Below, in pieces: positions 5,186 through 6,560 of a stretch of DNA of 6,560 nucleotides (positions are counted from its first letter, which is position 1; each line of letters opens with the position of its first letter). The stretch covers positions 1 through 6,560 of the forward strand of contig CANRZQ010000157.1 of NCBI GenBank assembly GCA_947644475.1, written 5' to 3'. Both the position numbers and the translations under genes were made by a program. Under the pieces are notes generated by a model. It was not told the DNA's origin, made no database searches, and saw only the letters and a list, made by a program, of their open reading frames with translations. Source of the stretch: an uncultured Muribaculaceae bacterium (GTDB lineage Bacteria; Bacteroidota; Bacteroidia; Bacteroidales; Muribaculaceae).

Positions 5186-6560
5186 ATGGACAATTTTTCA
5201 ACAGAAATACCCGCTCTGCTCAACAGATGCAAAAAAGAAGCAATCCGGCATAACAATGCCGAGATTACACCGGAACATCTGCTGCTAAGTCTGCTCGACA
5301 ATCCGGAAGGGCATCCCTTCCGCCTTCTCGACAGCGTTGTGGCCGACGGTGTGCTCATGCGTCTGCGCAGCAATCTCGACCAGATGCTCTTCAATCTTTC
5401 CGGTCCCACGCCTCCCTCTTTGCAGGTGAGCGAACTTACCAACCGTATTGTTAAACTCAGCGTCCTCGAGGCACGCCAGCTCGGGCATCCGGAAGTGGAG
5501 CCCATGCATGTGCTTCTGGCGCTTTTCCATAATCAAGCTGTGCAAAATATGGACTTTATCCAACCTTTCAAAGCCGCAGGTATAGATTACCACGGCCTGT
5601 ATCAAAATGTGGCACGCGAAGGCGCGCCGGGTCCTGTCGCCGGTCCCGACTTTGTCGACGACGATGACGAGGATAAGCCGTCTTCTTCCGGCTCCGGGCA
5701 GTCGTCACAAGGGCGTTCGGCTTCCCGTTCGTCCAAATCTTCAGGCAACGACACTCCTATGCTCGACAAATTCGGGCATGACATGACGCGTGCCGCTTCC
5801 GAAGGCCGTCTCGACCCCGTGGTGGGCCGTGATGTCGAAATCGAACGCCTTGCCCAGGTGCTTAGCCGCCGCAAGAAAAATAATCCCGTGCTCATCGGCG
5901 AGCCGGGCGTCGGCAAGTCGGCAATAGTAGAGGGGCTTGCGTTGAGGATAGTGCAGCGCAAGGTATCGCGTATCCTCTTCAACAAGCGTCTTGTGTCGCT
6001 CGACATGGCCGGTATCGTGGCCGGTACAAAATATCGTGGAGAGTTCGAGGAACGCATCAAGGCTATCCTCAACGAACTCACCAAGAACCCCAATATCATC
6101 CTTTTCATCGACGAGATACACACTATTGTAGGGGCCGGAAATCCCTCCGGCTCGATGGATGCCGCCAACCTGCTCAAGCCCGCGCTCGCCCGCGGCGAAT
6201 TGCAGTGCATCGGTGCCACCACCCTCGATGAGTACCGCAAGAACATTGAAAAGGACGGCGCGCTCGAGCGTCGCTTCCAGAAGGTGCTTGTCGAGCCGAC
6301 AACTCCCGAGGAAACGCTCCAGATTCTCCGCAATATCAAGGATAAGTACGAGTCGCATCATAATGTAAGTTACACCGACAGCGCTCTCGAAGCATGCGTG
6401 AAACTTACCCAGAGATATGTGTCCGACCGCAACTTCCCCGACAAGGCTATCGATGCCCTCGACGAGGCCGGCTCGCGTGTGCATATTACAAATGTGGAAG
6501 TGCCCGAGGAAATCGAGCGTCTCGAACGCGAGATAGCGGAGGCGACACAAAACAAACTCA
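5186..6560 (+). CDS. clpC: ClpC, AAA+ unfoldase subunit of the Clp protease, 3' end missing
   Basis: Open from the ATG at 5186 (MDNFSTEIPALLNRC) to the window edge, 458 codons; full-length ClpC is about 820-860 residues, so the second AAA+ domain is outside. The N domain, about 1-143, has the two Clp_N repeats (EITPEHLLLSLL 26-37; EVEPMHVLLAL 103-113). A linker at 157-189 is acidic (DDDDED), then Ser-rich. The first AAA+ domain has Walker A GEPGVGKS (238-245), the pore-loop segment GTKYRGEFEER (280-290), Walker B IILFIDE (304-310), the sensor region CIGATTLDEYR and the Arg finger in ALERRF (359-364). The coiled middle domain begins at about 437 (VEVPEEIERLEREI). In the family it unfolds substrates with ATP and feeds them to ClpP in the cytoplasm. 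The N-terminus and the sequence as a whole fit ClpC rather than ClpB. All visible catalytic residues are intact. Confidence 0.97.
   Translation, partial: MDNFSTEIPALLNRCKKEAIRHNNAEITPEHLLLSLLDNPEGHPFRLLDSVVADGVLMRLRSNLDQMLFNLSGPTPPSLQVSELTNRIVKLSVLEARQLGHPEVEPMHVLLALFHNQAVQNMDFIQPFKAAGIDYHGLYQNVAREGAPGPVAGPDFVDDDDEDKPSSSGSGQSSQGRSASRSSKSSGNDTPMLDKFGHDMTRAASEGRLDPVVGRDVEIERLAQVLSRRKKNNPVLIGEPGVGKSAIVEGLALRIVQRKVSRILFNKRLVSLDMAGIVAGTKYRGEFEERIKAILNELTKNPNIILFIDEIHTIVGAGNPSGSMDAANLLKPALARGELQCIGATTLDEYRKNIEKDGALERRFQKVLVEPTTPEETLQILRNIKDKYESHHNVSYTDSALEACVKLTQRYVSDRNFPDKAIDALDEAGSRVHITNVEVPEEIERLEREIAEATQNKL

Noticed and set aside
5602..6550. Long open frames on the minus strand, antisense to clpC
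   Set aside because: They are shadows of the strongly codon-biased clpC frame, give Ser/Arg-rich or His-rich proteins with no recognisable motif, and overlap each other.

Overview
The window looks like a stretch of chromosome from a member of the Bacteroidales (Bacteroidota). Three things point there: the gene order parA-parB-DUF5683-mltD, the absence of Shine-Dalgarno sequences before any of the starts, and promoter-like sequences of the Bacteroidota type (TAnnTTTG at -7 with TTTG about 20 bp upstream). The coding part has moderately high GC, heavy in CTC/GAC/CGC codons, which would fit a Muribaculaceae-like genome better than Bacteroides. That genus-level guess is inference only.

Layout. 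Bases 1-3990 (+ strand) hold a tight gene cluster that starts outside the window: the C-terminal part of the partition ATPase ParA, the CTP-switch/DNA-clamp protein ParB (8-bp overlap with parA), a secreted or membrane-anchored DUF5683 protein of unknown function, and an MltD-type lytic transglycosylase with C-terminal LysM repeats (11-bp gap). Bases 3991-4180 are a convergent terminator region with one GC-rich hairpin for the cluster and a textbook hairpin plus T-tract for the gene arriving from the other side. Bases 4181-4663 (- strand) encode a small exported thioredoxin-fold protein that has lost both catalytic cysteines. Bases 4664-5185 are a divergent, partly AT-rich intergenic region of about 520 bp with promoters for both sides, a structured leader for the minus gene, two abutting inverted repeats that look like operators, and a good Bacteroidota promoter for clpC. 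Bases 5186-6560 (+ strand) are the first 458 codons of ClpC, which runs off the window.

How the genes fit together. ParA and ParB segregate the chromosome origin. The two following genes act at the envelope, so the cluster couples chromosome partition to cell-wall remodelling, a known recurring arrangement in this phylum. ClpC is a general AAA+ unfoldase for the ClpP protease and is a separate transcription unit.

I do not see an undescribed multi-gene system, mobile element, CRISPR array, tRNA or rRNA here. The parts most worth a second look are non-coding: the dyads at 4891-4930, the stem-loop leader at 4688-4765, and the possible short transcript or leader around 4814-4890. The cysteine-less thioredoxin-like protein is also worth checking.
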